NCBI GenBank assembly: GCA_031549325.1
Contig: JAVBQA010000064.1
Location: 1 to 23,484, forward strand
Length of the DNA: 23,484 nucleotides
Direction: 5' to 3'
Origin: JAJDGF01 sp031549325
GTDB taxonomy: Bacteria > Bacillota > Clostridia > Christensenellales > Aristaeellaceae
Shown here in pieces: positions 1-6,756 of this stretch. Each line of letters opens with the position of its first letter. Position 1 is the first letter of the stretch. The translations under genes were made by a program, and so were the position numbers. The notes under the pieces are model-generated. The model did not search any database, had not been told where the DNA came from, and was given only the letters and a program-made list of their open reading frames with translations.

Positions 1-38
1 TTGGGGTGTTTTGTCAATTGTGGTGTGCGCTTCTTGAT

Positions 39-67
39 GTAACTATGAGCTACCTTTCGTGTAACTT
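39..67 (+). promoter_or_regulatory. Candidate SARP-type direct repeats upstream of the pilus operon
   Basis: GTAACTA at 39-45 and GTAACTT at 61-67 lie exactly 22 bp apart, with a weaker match CTACCTT at 50-56, giving an 11-bp period. SARP/BTAD regulators are known to bind heptamer repeats with an 11-bp period, and the operon that follows encodes such a regulator (5295-6518). I could not identify a convincing -35/-10 pair in positions 1-210, so the promoter itself is unplaced. Confidence 0.3.
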
Positions 68-103
68 ACGTTCCTCGGATACGTGCAAATTCTGGAAATA
101 CAT

Positions 104-121
104 GTTACACTTATGTGTAAC
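104..121. repeat. Perfect 7-bp-arm inverted repeat (GTTACAC / GTGTAAC) upstream of the pilus operon
   Basis: GTTACAC (104-110), a TTAT spacer and GTGTAAC (115-121) form a perfect dyad about 90 bp before the first gene. GTGTAAC also occurs at 59-65. CTTTCGT at 54-60 is complementary to ACGAAAG at 120-126, so alternative pairings are possible in a transcript. It could be an operator or a leader RNA hairpin; the sequence does not decide. Confidence 0.55.
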
Positions 122-210
122 GAAAGAAATGATGGGGTGGAATGCTGCCGAATGCTGGCGGGTTCTGTGCGCCGCCCCCTCGCCGACTTGTAACCTTTGG
201 AGGAAGACCG

Positions 211-1053
211 ATGAAACCGACACACCTGCGCCGCACGCTCAGATGGGTTACGCCCGCATTGGTGCTCATTGCGCTGTGCGTTTGCCTGTGCGTGGCGATG
301 TCCGAGCAGGGGCACGAGGTGCGCGTGGCCGAACTGGCCGGCGAAAAGAAAGCCACATTCAGCAAGAACGGCACCACCATCGATTATGGCAACAGCGATT
401 GCGGTTATATCATGATCAAGCAAAAGCCGGTCAAGTCGCGCCTGAAGGTCAAGGTCACCAAGGGCGACGAGAGCTATAACTACGACCTGAACAGCGACGG
501 CGAATACGAGGTGCTGCCGCTTCAGTTTGGCAACGGCAAATACAAGGTGCAGGTGTTCAAGCAGATCAAGGGCACGTCGTATTCGGCGGTGTCCAGCACG
601 ACAATCAGCGTGAAGTATAAGGAAGACGACATCAGCTTCCTGTACCCCAACCAATACGTGTGGTACAAGGAAGATTACGAAACCGTGGCCCAGTCCTTCA
701 AGATCTGCGAAGGGCTCACCAGCGACAAGGAAAAGGTGACCGCGGTTTACAAGTGGGTATCCGAAAACATCACCTACGACTATATTCTGGCCATGCAGGT
801 AAAGTCGGGCTACCTGCCCGACGTGGAGCAGGTGATCAAGGATCACAAGGCCATCTGCTTTGGATACAGCGCCGTGATGGGCTGCATGCTGCGCGTGCAA
901 GGCATCCCCACGCAGCTGGTGATCGGCTACGCCGACAAGACCTATCACGCATGGAACAAGATCCTGGTCGACGGCGAGTGGGTGCGCTACGACTCCACGT
1001 TCGCCTCCACCAAAGGCAAGGCCAAGACGTACACGCCGGAACGCTTCTATTGA
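211..1053 (+). CDS. Membrane-anchored or secreted transglutaminase-like protein
   Basis: A 280-residue protein with a Lys/Arg-rich N-terminus and a hydrophobic segment at about residues 13-30 (signal peptide or anchor). A beta-rich region (about 45-140) follows, then a C-terminal transglutaminase-like domain. The papain-like triad can be read as C216 (AICFGYS), H246 (YHAWNK) and D261 (RYDST), in the order and spacing typical of the bacterial transglutaminase-like superfamily. Such proteins act as proteases, amidases or crosslinkers, usually outside the cell. The start is set by GGAGGA at 199-204, 6 nt before the ATG; an upstream in-frame start at 142 has no such site. It is the first gene of the run leading into the type IV pilus genes, 32 nt before pilC, so it may process or crosslink the pilus or cell-surface partners. 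That role is inferred only from position. Confidence 0.85.
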   Translation: MKPTHLRRTLRWVTPALVLIALCVCLCVAMSEQGHEVRVAELAGEKKATFSKNGTTIDYGNSDCGYIMIKQKPVKSRLKVKVTKGDESYNYDLNSDGEYEVLPLQFGNGKYKVQVFKQIKGTSYSAVSSTTISVKYKEDDISFLYPNQYVWYKEDYETVAQSFKICEGLTSDKEKVTAVYKWVSENITYDYILAMQVKSGYLPDVEQVIKDHKAICFGYSAVMGCMLRVQGIPTQLVIGYADKTYHAWNKILVDGEWVRYDSTFASTKGKAKTYTPERFY

Positions 1054-1085
1054 TTTTATAGCCAAAGAAATTGGGGGGCATACCG

Positions 1086-2189
1086 ATGAGTCAGCAGAAC
1101 AATCTGAACCAGGAGATTCAAGAGATCCAGGAGATCCAGGCCAAGAACCGGGGCAAGTACATGCCGCCGGAAGAGATCAGCATGTTCTGCGAGCAGGTGG
1201 CGCTGATCCTCAGCTCGGGCGTGGCGCTGTACGACGGCATCGAGGCGCTTTGCGACAATTACAAGGGCACGCCGCACCACGCCTCTTTTGAGAAAATCAA
1301 CGAGGGCGTGCGGCGCACCGGCTCTTTGCACGAGGCGCTGAAGGACACCAGCGTGTTCCCGCCGTACGTGATCGAGATGGCCCGCATCGGCGAGCAGACC
1401 GGCAAGCTGGATCACGTCATGGGCGCGCTCAGCCTGTATTACCTGCGCGAGGGGAAGATCCGGCGCTCCATCCAGAACGCGATCATCTATCCGCTGAGCC
1501 TGCTGGCCATGATGGCGGTGGTGATTCTGGTGCTGGTGGTGAAGGTGCTGCCCATCTTCGACCAGGTCTACAAATCCCTGGGCGCCGAGATGACCGGCAG
1601 CGCGGTGGCCATCATGAATTTCGGCAAGAGCGTGGGCAACGGCGTGTTGATTCTGGCGGGCCTGCTGATCGTGCTGGTGCTGGTCGCGGTCGTGCTGCTC
1701 AAGACCGGCGCGCGCCAGAAGGTCATCAACGCGGTGGGCCGCGTGATCCCGCCGATCCGCCGCATCTACGACTGCATGGCCGCCGAGCGCTTCGCCTCCA
1801 ACATGGGCATGATGCTCGGCTCGGGCTTCCCGCTGGAGGAATCGCTGCCGCTGATCGCCGCCATCTTCGAGGACCCGATCGCCAAGGCCAAGGTGCTGGA
1901 GTGCAACGACATCATGAACCAGAGCGTCTCGTTCCCCGAGGCCGTGGCCCAGGTGGGCATCTTCGACAAGCTGCACAACAAGATGGTGCAGATGGGCTTC
2001 CTGTCGGGCAAGACCGACAGCGTGATGAACAAGCTGGCCTACATGTACGAAGAAGAGCTGGACAACGGCATCTCCCGCGTGGTCGCGATGATCGAGCCGT
2101 CCATGGTGGCGCTGCTGTCGCTGATCATCGGCGCAATCCTGCTGTCGGTGATGCTGCCCATGGTCAGCATCATGTCGTCCATTCTGTAG
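1086..2189 (+). CDS. pilC: Type IV pilus / type II secretion inner-membrane platform protein (PilC/GspF family)
   Basis: A 367-residue platform protein of the T2SSF family, about the usual family length when the short N-terminus is allowed for. Two repeated cytoplasmic domains are visible, about residues 33-130 and 235-335. They carry the typical first-repeat features (QVALILSSGVALYDGIEAL; GEQTGKLD) and their second-repeat counterparts (FASNMGMMLGSGFPLEESL; GFLSGKTD). Three membrane spans lie near residues 133-155, 185-206 and 338-360. In type IV pili and type II secretion this protein couples the cytoplasmic ATPase to the pilin pool. The start is set by a run of G at 1073-1078, 7 nt before the ATG. 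Residues 10-18 are a short Gln/Glu/Ile repeat from a tandem 9-bp duplication. No PilB assembly ATPase is in the window, so the partner motor here is PilT (4162-5223) or one encoded elsewhere. Confidence 0.93.
   Translation: MSQQNNLNQEIQEIQEIQAKNRGKYMPPEEISMFCEQVALILSSGVALYDGIEALCDNYKGTPHHASFEKINEGVRRTGSLHEALKDTSVFPPYVIEMARIGEQTGKLDHVMGALSLYYLREGKIRRSIQNAIIYPLSLLAMMAVVILVLVVKVLPIFDQVYKSLGAEMTGSAVAIMNFGKSVGNGVLILAGLLIVLVLVAVVLLKTGARQKVINAVGRVIPPIRRIYDCMAAERFASNMGMMLGSGFPLEESLPLIAAIFEDPIAKAKVLECNDIMNQSVSFPEAVAQVGIFDKLHNKMVQMGFLSGKTDSVMNKLAYMYEEELDNGISRVVAMIEPSMVALLSLIIGAILLSVMLPMVSIMSSIL
1113..1139 (+). repeat. Three tandem 9-bp units inside the pilC N-terminus
   Basis: GAGATTCAA, GAGATCCAG and GAGATCCAG stand head to tail in frame and encode repeats of Glu-Ile-Gln. 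Changes in copy number would add or remove three residues without a frameshift, in a region ahead of the first conserved domain. Confidence 0.7.
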
Positions 2190-2217
2190 ACTGACCGCCC
2201 AAGTCCGATTCGCATCT

Positions 2218-2226
2218 GAAAGGTGG
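2218..2226 (+). promoter_or_regulatory. Ribosome binding site that leaves the next start ambiguous
   Basis: The GAAAGGTGG site abuts the ATG at 2227 with almost no spacer. GTG at 2233 is in frame two codons later and would give a normal spacing of about 7 nt. The true protein may therefore begin at 2233 and be two residues shorter. Confidence 0.5.
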
Positions 2227-2589
2227 ATGGCTGTGCACTTTTTCAAAGTCAAAACTCACGGCCGGTACCGTGCGCTGATCGTGTCGCTGCTCTCGTTCGT
2301 GGTGATCGTGGGCGGCGTGCTGGCGCTTATCAACCAGACGCAGTCGCGCGGCGGCAGCGAGCAGCTCACCATTCTCAAGGACGCGCTGCACCGGGCCGCG
2401 GCCAGCTGCTACGCGGTGGAGGGGCGCTATCCGCCCACGCTCCAGTATCTGGTGGACAATTACGGCGTCGTGATCAACCAGGACAAATACATCGTGCGCT
2501 ACGACGCCTTCGCCGAAAACATCATGCCCGACATCATGGTGCTCGAGGTGGGAAAGGAGCGGGCCGATGACGCAGACGACGAGGGCTAG
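2227..2589 (+). CDS. Small membrane-anchored pilin-like (pseudopilin-like) protein
   Basis: A 120-residue protein with a basic N-terminus, one hydrophobic segment at about residues 16-36 and an extracytoplasmic domain. The stretch CYAVEGRYPPTLQYLVDNYG (61-80) resembles the region after the N-terminal helix in GspG-like major pseudopilins, where a Tyr-Pro-Pro/Thr motif precedes a short helix. No prepilin peptidase motif (Gly followed by Phe/Met and Glu at +5) is visible before the hydrophobic segment, so it is probably not processed as a classical prepilin. It overlaps the next gene by 23 nt, implying translational coupling. The C-terminus is acidic (ADDADDEG). A minor pilin or pilus-assembly accessory role is inferred from context; the exact family is not recognised. 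Confidence 0.75.
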   Translation: MAVHFFKVKTHGRYRALIVSLLSFVVIVGGVLALINQTQSRGGSEQLTILKDALHRAAASCYAVEGRYPPTLQYLVDNYGVVINQDKYIVRYDAFAENIMPDIMVLEVGKERADDADDEG

Positions 2590-3088
2590 GCGGCTCGGCC
2601 ACAAGCACAGCATGAGCGGGCTGTTCGTGTTCCTGCTGATCGGCGCCTACATGGTGTTTTCGCTGCTGCTGGTGCTGATCGGCGTGCAGGCTTACAAGGG
2701 CGTGGTGGACAGGACCGACGTCAACAGCCAGGTGCGCACCACCGTGAGCTACGTGGCCAACAAGGTGCGCGCGGCGGACGGCATGGTGCTGCTCAAGGAA
2801 GAGCAGGGGCTGACCGTGCTCACCATCCGCGACGACTACGACGAGGATGCCTACGAGACGCGCATCTACTTCAACAAGGACGAATCCGGCCAGGGCGCGC
2901 TGTACGAGCAGGTCGCGGCCGCCGACGAACCGTTCGATCCGGACCTGGGCGAGCTGGTCAGCCGGGTGCACGCCTTCAGCATGACCCAGAACGGCTACCT
3001 GCTGGAGCTCTCGATGACCACCGCCGCCGGCGAGCGCCACTGGCTGCACCTGCGCTTTCGCACGGAGAAACCGATATTCACCACCTGA
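2567..3088 (+). CDS. DUF4860-like membrane-anchored pilus-locus protein
   Basis: A 173-residue protein with one membrane span at about residues 18-42 (SGLFVFLLIGAYMVFSLLL), followed by GVVDRTDVNSQVRTTVSYVA and NKVRAADG. This layout matches my recollection of DUF4860 proteins found in clostridial type IV pilus loci; that assignment is from memory. The remainder looks like a beta-rich extracytoplasmic domain (TIRDDYDEDAYETRIYF; LLELSMTTAAGERHWLHLRF). The start at 2567 is preceded by AAAGGAG at 2553-2559 and lies within the end of the previous gene. The family's function is unknown; a minor-pilin-like or assembly role is inferred from the operon. Confidence 0.75.
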   Translation: MTQTTRARRLGHKHSMSGLFVFLLIGAYMVFSLLLVLIGVQAYKGVVDRTDVNSQVRTTVSYVANKVRAADGMVLLKEEQGLTVLTIRDDYDEDAYETRIYFNKDESGQGALYEQVAAADEPFDPDLGELVSRVHAFSMTQNGYLLELSMTTAAGERHWLHLRFRTEKPIFTT

Positions 3089-3137
3089 TCGGCCGTCTGG
3101 GTTAAGGCGCTGCCGATCCATTTGAGGGGGCAACGGC

Positions 3138-3626
3138 ATGCAACAAACGAGCATTCGCGAGGCCGGCAAGAGCAACGTGCTCCTGACCGAGCTGGTCATT
3201 GTCATCCTGTTCTTTGCCCTGACCGCGGTGACGGTGCTGCAGCTGTTCGTGGGCGCGCACAAAAAGAGCCAGAGCATCGCGCAGATCAACCGCGCCTCCA
3301 TCATCGCGCAGGACTGGGCCGAGCTGCTGGCCACCGAGCGGCAGCCCGAGGCCATCCTGAAGGCGCACGACTTCGCCGATGGCAAGGCCCCCGGCAGCTA
3401 CGAGATCATCGACGGCGACCTGCGGATCGTGATGCAGGTCGTCCGCCAGGACACCCCGGCGGGCGGACTGGTCACTACCCGCATCGGCGTCTACAAAGAC
3501 GCCGGCTACGACGGCGAGCAGGACGCGCCCAAGTCGCCGCCGCTGACCGAGCTGTCTGCGGCCACCTACATCCCGGGCGACGCGCCCGGGGCCGGGCAGC
3601 AGACTGACGCGAAGGAGGCGCCCTAG
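3138..3626 (+). CDS. Pilin-like protein with a non-canonical prepilin N-terminus
   Basis: A 162-residue protein with a type IV pilin-like N-terminus: a short basic leader, then SNVLLTELVIVILFFAL as the start of a hydrophobic helix at about residues 13-37. Aligned with class III signal peptides, the conserved Glu at +5 is present (VLLTE), but the -1 residue is Asn rather than Gly and +1 is Val rather than Phe/Met. Cleavage by a standard prepilin peptidase is therefore uncertain. The C-terminal third is Pro/Ala/Gly-rich and probably disordered (after about residue 135). GAGGGGG at 3124-3130 is the ribosome binding site. The next gene starts on the base after this stop, so the two are tightly coupled. 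A minor pilin or pseudopilin role is inferred. Confidence 0.72.
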   Translation: MQQTSIREAGKSNVLLTELVIVILFFALTAVTVLQLFVGAHKKSQSIAQINRASIIAQDWAELLATERQPEAILKAHDFADGKAPGSYEIIDGDLRIVMQVVRQDTPAGGLVTTRIGVYKDAGYDGEQDAPKSPPLTELSAATYIPGDAPGAGQQTDAKEAP

Positions 3627-4133
3627 ATGCACCAAAAATCGCAGGAATACCGCGTCGGCCCGGGCGCAAGCTCCTTGCTGCTGATTTTCGTGGCGATGAG
3701 CCTGACCACCGTGGCCATCCTGGCGTTGGTGAGCGCCGTCTCCGACAGCAACCTGACCCGGCGCAGCCAGCAGACCATTTCCGCTTACTACACCGCCGCC
3801 GAGCTGGTGCAGATCGAGCTGGCGGACATCGACGCGCGGCTGGCCGCGGCCCGCGAAGCGGGCGACGAAGGGGCCTATGCCGAGGCGGTCTACGCCCTGA
3901 CGGGCGAGGAAATCAAGCTGAGCGTGGAGCCGGGGCCGGACGAGCGCTATGCGCTGCTCAGCTTCTCCGAGCCCATGTACGGCGGGCACGAGATCTTCGT
4001 GCAGCTGCACGTCCCGCTGAGCCTGACCGGCGCGCGCTACACCGTGGCGCAGCACATGGTGCAGGACACCACGGCCTGGACTCCCGACGACGGCATGAAT
4101 CTGTTCTCACAGGACGATCTCTCGGACGACTAA
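3627..4133 (+). CDS. Small membrane-anchored protein, PilX-like in layout
   Basis: A 168-residue protein with a hydrophobic segment at about residues 15-37 (SSLLLIFVAMSLTTVAILAL), then a helical stretch rich in Ala/Glu (about 45-90) and a small C-terminal domain. The layout (membrane helix, then an amphipathic helix with TRRSQQTISAYYTAAELVQI) resembles PilX/GspK-type minor pilins, which begin with a similar helix and an AYYTAA-like motif. There is no obvious prepilin cleavage motif. The ATG follows the previous stop directly, with AAGGAGG at 3612-3618. It is the fourth small pilin-like gene in a row, just before pilT. The specific family is not recognised. Confidence 0.72.
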   Translation: MHQKSQEYRVGPGASSLLLIFVAMSLTTVAILALVSAVSDSNLTRRSQQTISAYYTAAELVQIELADIDARLAAAREAGDEGAYAEAVYALTGEEIKLSVEPGPDERYALLSFSEPMYGGHEIFVQLHVPLSLTGARYTVAQHMVQDTTAWTPDDGMNLFSQDDLSDD

Positions 4134-4161
4134 ACAAGCACCTTCGATGAGGAGGCCGTAA

Positions 4162-5223
4162 ATGGACATCACCAATCTGTTGATCTCAACCATCGAAAAG
4201 GGTGGATCGGATATCTACATCGTGCCGGGTTCCCCCGTGACCGCCAAGATCAAGGGCATGCTGGCGCCGGTTTCCGAGGAGCGCGTTGCCACGTCCGACT
4301 GCGAGCGGATTCTGACCGAAATCTACGCGATGGCCGACAACCGCGACATGGCGAAGCTGCTTTTGCACGGGGACGACGATTTCTCCTTTTCCATCCAGAA
4401 GCTGGGGCGCTTCCGCTGCAACGCCTACAAGCAGCGCGGCAGCCTGGCCGCCGTGCTGCGCGTGGTGCTGTTCGGGCTGCCCGATCCCAAGGCGCTGAGC
4501 ATCCCGGACGTGGTGCTGGACATGTACAAAGTCAAGCGCGGCATGATCCTGGTCACCGGCCCGGGCGGCAGCGGCAAAACCACCACGCTGGCCTGCATGA
4601 TCGACCGCATCAACAAGGAAACGATGGGGCACATCATCACGCTGGAGGACCCCATCGAGTACCTGCACACCCACCAAAAGTGCATCGTCAGCCAGCGCGA
4701 GATCATCAACGACACCGAGAGCTTCGCCCAGGCGCTGCGCGCCGCGCTGCGCCAGGTGCCCGACGTGATTCTGCTGGGCGAAATGCGCGACTTTGAAACC
4801 ATCGCCACCGCGCTGACCGCCGCCGAGACCGGCCACCTGCTGCTCTCGACGCTGCACACCGTGGGCGCGGCCAAGACGGTGGATCGCATCGTGGACGTGT
4901 TCCCGGCCAACCAGCAGCAGCAGGTCCGCATCCAGATGTCCATGGTCATCCAGGCCGTGGTCAGCCAGCAGCTGATCCCGACGCTGGACGGCGGGCTGAC
5001 GCCCGCGTTCGAGATCATGATCGTGAACAGCGCCATCCAGAACATCATCCGCGAAGGCAAGGTGCACCAGCTGGACAACGCCATCTACGCCGGCTCGGCC
5101 CAGGGCATGCGCACCATGGACGGCGATCTGCACCGGCTGTTCAAGGAGAAGCGCATCAGCAAGGAGAACGCGCTGCTGTATGCCATTAACCCGGACGCGC
5201 TCGAGCGCAAGCTCGTCCCATAA
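4162..5223 (+). CDS. pilT: Type IV pilus retraction-type ATPase (PilT family)
   Basis: A 353-residue hexameric secretion ATPase, the usual PilT length. It has the PilT N-terminal domain (residues 1-100, GGSDIYIVPGSPVTAKIKG), then Walker A GPGGSGKTTT (133-142, K139), the Asp box ITLEDPIEY, the Walker B region DVILLGEMRD with the catalytic Glu, and the His box GHLLLSTLHT. The AIQNIIREGKVHQL and GMRTMDGDL segments near the C-terminus are characteristic of PilT rather than PilB. PilT normally powers pilus retraction and twitching. Here it is the only motor ATPase visible, so either an assembly ATPase lies outside the window or this PilT drives the system alone. A GAGGAGG-like site precedes the ATG. 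The next gene follows after 71 nt. Confidence 0.95.
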   Translation: MDITNLLISTIEKGGSDIYIVPGSPVTAKIKGMLAPVSEERVATSDCERILTEIYAMADNRDMAKLLLHGDDDFSFSIQKLGRFRCNAYKQRGSLAAVLRVVLFGLPDPKALSIPDVVLDMYKVKRGMILVTGPGGSGKTTTLACMIDRINKETMGHIITLEDPIEYLHTHQKCIVSQREIINDTESFAQALRAALRQVPDVILLGEMRDFETIATALTAAETGHLLLSTLHTVGAAKTVDRIVDVFPANQQQQVRIQMSMVIQAVVSQQLIPTLDGGLTPAFEIMIVNSAIQNIIREGKVHQLDNAIYAGSAQGMRTMDGDLHRLFKEKRISKENALLYAINPDALERKLVP

Positions 5224-5294
5224 ACAAAACGAGGCCGGACCGCGCGAGGGCGGCGGCAATCAAGAGACGACGTTCATCTTGAGGGGGAGGACAC

Positions 5295-6518
5295 ATGGAA
5301 AACAAAATTCAGGTCAAAATGTTCGGCAAATTCGACATCCTGGTGGGCGGCCAGAGCATCGATGCACACCTGAGCAAGACCAAGAAAGGCCAGGCGCTGC
5401 TGCAGTATCTGCTGCTCCACCGCAATGAGGCTGTCCCCAACTACAAGCTTTACGAGGCGCTGTGGCCCAACGAGGAGTCCAGCAACCCCGAGAACGCGCT
5501 CAAGACGCTGATCTCGCGGCTGCGGTCGGTGCTGGTTTCGTGCGATGAGAAGCTGGGCAAGTGCATCATCACCAAGCGCGGTTCCTACCGCTGGAACAAC
5601 GAGCTGGGGATCGAGGTGGATCTGTTCGAGTACGAGCGGCTGTGCAAGGAGCTCAAGGCCGTCACCAAGCTCGATCCGATGGTCGGCCAGCATTTCAACA
5701 AGATTCTGGAAATGTACACCGGCAACCTGCTGTCCGGCATCGAGCACGAGGAATGGATCATCTCGCGCAGCATCTACCTGCACAACGAGTATCTGCGCCT
5801 GGTGTATCAATACATCGACCTGCTGAAAGAGGCGCAGTCCTTCGACGAGATCATCCACGTGTGCCGCATGGCGCTGGACGTGGACGCTTTCGACGAGCGG
5901 CTGCACCTGGAGCTGATGGACGCGCTGGTCAAGACCAAGCGCAACAACGAGGCGCTGCTGCAGTACAAGCACGTCACCAACATCCACTTCCGCTACCTGG
6001 GCATCCAGCCGCCGGAGGGGATCCGCGAGTTCTACAAGCAGATCATCCGGGCCAGCCAGGCGCTGGACTTCGACATCGACTCCATCGGCAAGGAGCTCAA
6101 GGAGTACGACCTGACCAGCACCGCGTTCGTGTGCGAATACGCCGTGTTCAAGGAGATCTACAACCTGCAGATCCGCAACATGGAGCGCACCGGCGCCATC
6201 GTGTTCCTGGCGCTGATCATGATCACCAACATGGACTATCAGCCCATGGATCCGCTGAAGCTGGACGACATCATGAAGGACCTGCTGGACGTGCTGAAGG
6301 CCAACCTCAGAAAGGGCGACATCGTCACCCATTTCTCCGCCTCGCAGTACGCGCTGCTGCTGCCCTGCGCCCAGTACGACAACGGCAAGATGGTCATGGA
6401 GCGCATCAAGCGCTCGTTCTACAAGATCTGCACCAACTCGTCGGTCATGTTCAGCTACCGGATCGACCTCATCAAAGAGCTGGAGAAGATCGGCAGCAAC
6501 TCCATCACCAACAAATAA
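5295..6518 (+). CDS. BTAD/SARP-type transcriptional regulator with a degenerate GGDEF-like C-terminal domain
   Basis: A 407-residue protein. Residues 1-100 form an OmpR-type winged helix as in SARP regulators (KMFGKFDILVGGQSI, YLLLHRNEAVPNYKLYEALW, NALKTLISRLRSVL, IITKRGSYRW). Residues 105-252 are a bacterial transcriptional activation domain of TPR-like helices (DLFEYERLCKEL, GNLLSGIEHEEWI, DAFDERLHLELMDAL). Residues about 278-395 resemble a GGDEF domain: LRKGDIVTHFSASQYALLLP matches the region around the signature, but GGDEF is replaced by SASQY at 348-352, so cyclase activity is not expected. It may instead sense a nucleotide or a partner. It closes the pilus run, 71 nt after pilT, with GGGGGAGG about 5 nt before the ATG. 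Control of the operon is inferred. There is no transmembrane segment. Confidence 0.85.
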   Translation: MENKIQVKMFGKFDILVGGQSIDAHLSKTKKGQALLQYLLLHRNEAVPNYKLYEALWPNEESSNPENALKTLISRLRSVLVSCDEKLGKCIITKRGSYRWNNELGIEVDLFEYERLCKELKAVTKLDPMVGQHFNKILEMYTGNLLSGIEHEEWIISRSIYLHNEYLRLVYQYIDLLKEAQSFDEIIHVCRMALDVDAFDERLHLELMDALVKTKRNNEALLQYKHVTNIHFRYLGIQPPEGIREFYKQIIRASQALDFDIDSIGKELKEYDLTSTAFVCEYAVFKEIYNLQIRNMERTGAIVFLALIMITNMDYQPMDPLKLDDIMKDLLDVLKANLRKGDIVTHFSASQYALLLPCAQYDNGKMVMERIKRSFYKICTNSSVMFSYRIDLIKELEKIGSNSITNK

Positions 6519-6566
6519 CCGGCCGATGTTGGATACATAGTCATACGGAATTGGAACGCGTCGCGC

Positions 6567-6597
6567 AACATGTAGCCACAAAGTGGCCACACATGTT
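6567..6597 (+). terminator. Imperfect hairpin after the pilus operon, possible terminator
   Basis: AACATGT (6567-6573) pairs with ACATGTT (6591-6597), and inside it GCCAC (6575-6579) pairs with GTGGC (6583-6587) around AAA. Unpaired bases lie on both sides. Seven T residues follow at 6610-6616, but 12 nt after the stem, which is far for intrinsic termination. It may be an operator instead. Confidence 0.35.
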
Positions 6598-6642
6598 AAA
6601 GCGACGCTATTTTTTTGGCTGCTGTGCGCATATCTGGCTGAA

Positions 6643-6679
6643 GTAACCGGCCAGTAACGGGCGCGCGTTATTCTATAAC
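6643..6679 (+). promoter_or_regulatory. Candidate promoter with 11-bp-spaced GTAAC repeats before the secreted protein gene
   Basis: GTAACCG (6643-6649) and GTAACGG (6654-6660) are direct repeats with an 11-bp period. TATTCT (6669-6674) starts 8 bp after the second repeat, and a better -10, TATAAC, is at 6674-6679. No -35 hexamer is visible, which fits activator-dependent promoters of the SARP type. It resembles the repeats at 39-67. The rest of 6519-6756 shows no gene. Confidence 0.3.
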
Positions 6680-6756
6680 CCCAACAATACTGGCTCTGCA
6701 TTTGTCATGGCGTGGACATGGCGACCGCCTCGACTTACGAGGGGAGGTTCTCTTCG

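Noticed and set aside
6..479. Plus-strand frame from the window start
   Set aside because: No ribosome binding site, overlaps the transglutaminase gene out of frame, and has no recognisable domain.
5274..6701. 475-residue minus-strand frame opposite the BTAD regulator
   Set aside because: Antisense shadow with repetitive Val/Leu/Gln/His composition and no domain; the plus strand shows conserved regulator domains and a ribosome binding site.
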